Source: Microcoleus sp. EPA2 (GTDB lineage: Bacteria > Cyanobacteriota > Cyanobacteriia > Cyanobacteriales > Microcoleaceae). Taken from it: a stretch of DNA of 64,000 nt. The translations under genes were made by a program, and so were the position numbers. The first letter of the stretch is position 1. Every line of letters begins with the position of its first letter. The notes under the pieces were generated by a model that did no database searches, had not been told where the DNA came from, and worked only from the letters and a program-made list of their open reading frames with translations. Positions 61,789-64,000 of the stretch are shown here, piece after piece. The DNA is taken from the NCBI GenBank assembly GCA_020882975.1, contig JAHRFD010000022.1:45823-109822 (forward strand), in the 5' to 3' direction.

Positions 61789-62754
61789 ATGAGTTACGTA
61801 TTTGGCATAGATGGCGGTGGTACTAAGACTATTTGTCTGTTGATGGATGAAAATCAGGTGGTTTTGGGACGCGGTGAAGCAGGGCCATCAAATTATCAAA
61901 CACTGGGAATAGAGTCAGCCAAACAATCGATTCAATTGGCGATCGAACAAGCTGTAATTTCCGCTAACATCAACCCCGATAGCCATCTAAAAATAGAAGC
62001 AATTTGTCTGGGATTAGCAGGAGTCGGACGTCCGAAAGACGTGGAAATCCTGCAATTTTTAGTACAGAACTTGCAGTTGACTCCTAATTTACCCGTTACT
62101 CGGTCTTTCGGGCCCAGAAATATTATAATTTCCAGTGATAGCGCGATCGCACTGGTAGGCGGTACGGGCCATCCAGTCGGCCTCGCCATTATTTCCGGTA
62201 CAGGATCGATTGTTTTCGGACAAAACCGCCTGGGAAAAACTAAACGAGTCGGGGGTTGGGGATATATTTTAGGGGATGAAGGTAGCGCCTACAACATCGC
62301 CATTCAGGGTTTGCAAGCTGCTTTGAGGTTCTACGATGGACGGCAAGTTCATACCACACTTGCAGATAAATTTCAAATACATTTAGGCCTAAAAAACCTG
62401 GAAGACTTGGTAGAAGTCGTTTACCGACGCGGTTGGGGAGTGAAGGAAATTGCTGCTTTAGCACCCATTGTCGATCGCGCCGCCGCAGAGGGCGATCTTA
62501 TAGCTGAGGGGATTATGGATAGTGCAGTGGCCGAATTAGTTTTAGCAACAAAAACAGCAATTTCAGGGCTGTTTAACCAAACAGAAGAATTTGAAATTGT
62601 GCTGATCGGAGGTGTGTGGGGTGGCGAGGGAAATTGCCAGAGTCGGTTTGAAACTGCTATAAGTGCGATCGCCCCTAACGCCCAAGTAATTGCACCCCGA
62701 CACGAACCAGCTTTCGGTGCCGGCTTGTTAGCCTTAAATACTCTTAACAATTGA
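61789..62754 (+). CDS. N-acetylglucosamine kinase-like (BadF/BadG/BcrA/BcrD ATPase family)
   Basis: 321 residues from ATG 61789 (MSYVFGIDGGGTKTICLLMD), with GAGGGAG upstream at 61772-61778. ASKHA ATPase: DGGGTKT phosphate-1 loop, IISGTGSIVFG phosphate-2/adenosine motif, GGWGYILGDEGSAYNIA. Best fits GlcNAc/GlcN kinases of amino-sugar recycling; with nagA in the same window this completes a salvage path (kinase then deacetylase). Substrate inferred. Confidence 0.85.
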   Translation: MSYVFGIDGGGTKTICLLMDENQVVLGRGEAGPSNYQTLGIESAKQSIQLAIEQAVISANINPDSHLKIEAICLGLAGVGRPKDVEILQFLVQNLQLTPNLPVTRSFGPRNIIISSDSAIALVGGTGHPVGLAIISGTGSIVFGQNRLGKTKRVGGWGYILGDEGSAYNIAIQGLQAALRFYDGRQVHTTLADKFQIHLGLKNLEDLVEVVYRRGWGVKEIAALAPIVDRAAAEGDLIAEGIMDSAVAELVLATKTAISGLFNQTEEFEIVLIGGVWGGEGNCQSRFETAISAIAPNAQVIAPRHEPAFGAGLLALNTLNN

Positions 62755-62930
62755 ATCTTGAGTCTTGAGTGTATCTACCTTATCTTCCCAAACTTCTAAA
62801 TTTTCCTGAGTCGATCGATTTTGGGAATTTTTAAAACTTTTGATTATCTACCTTATCTTCCCAACTTGAGGAATTCCCACCTGTCATCATTAAACTATCA
62901 AAGGAACGGGAAATCAGAAAAAGTTTAGCA
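62755..62930. repeat. Direct repeat ATCTACCTTATCTTCCCA (two copies)
   Basis: TATCTACCTTATCTTCCCA occurs at about 62772-62790 and again at about 62845-62863, 73 bases apart, in the leader of the following gene. Role unknown. Confidence 0.7.
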
Positions 62931-62978
62931 GTTGTGCATTACCAAGTAAAGCAAAACCGAAGCAAGGAGACAATTTAT

Positions 62979-63635
62979 ATGATTACTTCTCAAACATGGC
63001 GATCGACCACCGCAGCCATCCTCGCCCTAGGAATTACCCTAGGAACCAGTATCCCACTGGTGGTAGCGAATCCCGCCACAGCCCAAAGATACTCCCAATT
63101 AGATAGTAGTATCAGAATTCCAGCCGGCAGTATAATTCCAGTGAGCTATGAAAAAGATAAAATTGTTGTTACTCCCGATGAAACTGCACCTTTAAGTTTA
63201 AGAGTAGCACGAGACATCCGCACGGCTCAAGGTAGAGTTTTAATCCCCGCAGGTAGTGAAATTGTCGGTCAACTGCAACCTGCTAGAAGGGGTAATCAAA
63301 AGGGTACTCAATTTGTGGCTACAGAACTAATTGTTAACCGCCGCCAACGCTATCGGATTGATGGAAATTCTGGCATTATTACCAGAACCGAAAAAATTCA
63401 AAAAGGTGCTAACGGAGGTTCCATCGCCCAAGGTGCAGGATTGGGCGCAGCAGCAGCAGCAGCCCTGGCTGGGATTACCGGCGACAAAGCCATCGCCACT
63501 GAAGAAGTATTGGGTGGTGCTGGGATTGGTGCTTTAGCGGGGGTATTGTTCGGGCGACGCAGTGTGGATGTGATTGTGATTCGCCCGCAAACAGATTTGG
63601 GAATCAGATTGCGATCGGATATCGTCTTGCGCTAA
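62979..63635 (+). CDS. Exported protein with glycine zipper-like C-terminus
   Basis: 218 residues from ATG 62979; AAGGAG nine bases upstream decides this start. Signal peptide ending near ATAQRYSQ. The mature part is beta-rich (IRIPAGSIIPVSYEKDKIVV; RVLIPAGSEIVGQLQPARRG), reminiscent of the TrbI/VirB10-like beta domain, then a GAGLGAAAAAALAGITG glycine-zipper-like segment. Probably periplasmic or outer-membrane associated. Name not known. Confidence 0.7.
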   Translation: MITSQTWRSTTAAILALGITLGTSIPLVVANPATAQRYSQLDSSIRIPAGSIIPVSYEKDKIVVTPDETAPLSLRVARDIRTAQGRVLIPAGSEIVGQLQPARRGNQKGTQFVATELIVNRRQRYRIDGNSGIITRTEKIQKGANGGSIAQGAGLGAAAAAALAGITGDKAIATEEVLGGAGIGALAGVLFGRRSVDVIVIRPQTDLGIRLRSDIVLR

Positions 63636-63733
63636 AATCAAACTCTTTCTAATTTCTTTTGGTGTGGGCTTCTTGGCTGCCCAAAAAAGCAATTTAGATG
63701 GGTTAAATCCTAGCAGTTTTTAGTGGTAAAACA

Positions 63734-63862
63734 TTGTCGATCGCAAATTTATTATCTCCCGAACATTGGCTAGGCATACTATTCAGGTTATGCCTAGCCT
63801 TATTAGTTGGTGGAATTATTGGGTGGGAACTTGAAATACTCACCCCCGCTAAAGCAGCGGTG
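63734..63862 (+). pseudogene. MgtC/SapB-like gene start, cut by IS-end-like sequence
   Basis: From TTG 63734 the frame reads SIANLLSPEHWLGILFRLCL then ALLVGGIIGWELEI, the first membrane segment and GWE motif of MgtC/SapB proteins. After GWELEI it becomes foreign: TPAKAAVILDAS and stop, encoded by an ACCCCCGCTAAAGCAGCGGT hairpin and GATTCTTGACGCTTC. The start codon choice is uncertain. Confidence 0.55.
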
Positions 63863-64000
63863 ATTCTTGACGCTTCATAAGAATTAATGCGGGATGCGGG
63901 AAACTCAGAGACTTTAGTCCTGAGAGGGAAGCGGCGCGGGGGACTTCAGTCCCCGTGTTCTTTCTTTAGTTGGCCGAGTGATGTGGATCTTCTATATATT
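63838..64000. mobile_element. IS200/IS605 terminus-like sequence and palindromes at the window end
   Basis: CACCCCCGCTAAAGCAGCGG then TGATTCTTGACGCTTC resembles termini I associate with cyanobacterial IS200/IS605 elements. It is followed by CTCAGAGACTTTAGTCCTGAG and GGGGACTTCAGTCCCC hairpins. No gene is visible to base 64000; the rest of the element, if any, lies outside. Confidence 0.45.

Overview
The window is chromosomal DNA of a filamentous cyanobacterium, most likely an Oscillatoriales type (Microcoleus/Oscillatoria/Kamptonema-like; inferred, not proven). Evidence: psaA-psaB, chlM, a CO2-uptake NDH-1 cluster (ndhF-carbonic anhydrase-ndhD-cup), a CURT1/CAAD protein and a PAP/fibrillin protein; very frequent HIP1 sites (GCGATCGC); and intergenic DNA full of heptameric tandem repeats and small palindromes typical of filamentous cyanobacteria.

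Layout. 1-10.4 kb: a partial serine/threonine kinase-ATPase, an FAD oxidoreductase beside an acetoacetate-decarboxylase-like gene, decayed integrase and transposase pieces, a 72-bp repeat block, a fibrillin gene, a 410-bp heptamer satellite and a glycosyltransferase. 10.4-13 kb: mraY between inverted copies of a ~70-bp element, then a family 2 glycosyltransferase. 13.5-20 kb: the CO2-uptake cluster ndhF, beta-carbonic anhydrase with an exported-type N-terminus, ndhD, CO2 hydration protein and a small conserved ORF. 20-29 kb: an accessory island with two NACHT NTPases, one with 11 near-identical HEAT repeats and one with an ~80-residue Ala-X tract encoded by a hexanucleotide microsatellite. Between them lie a tandem pair of small XRE regulators in a 300-bp unit array and small ORFs; one gene upstream of the second NACHT is split by a TnpB remnant. 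29-34 kb: psaB and psaA on the minus strand.

34.4-44 kb: a Pro/Thr-rich repeat lipoprotein, arsM, and a heavy-metal RND efflux locus (shortened adaptor, CusA/CzcA pump, OmpR-type regulator, histidine kinase) resembling nrs/rpp nickel loci. A 148-bp MITE with perfect 17-bp ends and a 10-bp target duplication sits between adaptor and pump. 44-45 kb: a broken AvaI/BsoBI-like restriction gene. 45-64 kb: mostly housekeeping genes (chlM, nagA, purE, two amt genes around an SGNH hydrolase, a GxxExxY gene, ispH, a MOSC protein, a monooxygenase-domain protein, aroA, a CAAD protein, D-lactate-type dehydrogenase, a GlcNAc-kinase-like protein, an exported protein), ending in an MgtC-like 5' fragment cut by IS-end-like sequence.

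The strongest candidates for something new are the two-NACHT island with its small partner genes and regulators, and the way mobile palindromes and microsatellites have become coding sequence within it. The carbonic anhydrase gene inside an ndhF/ndhD/cup operon is the most interesting metabolic arrangement. All functions are read from sequence by eye; no database search was run.
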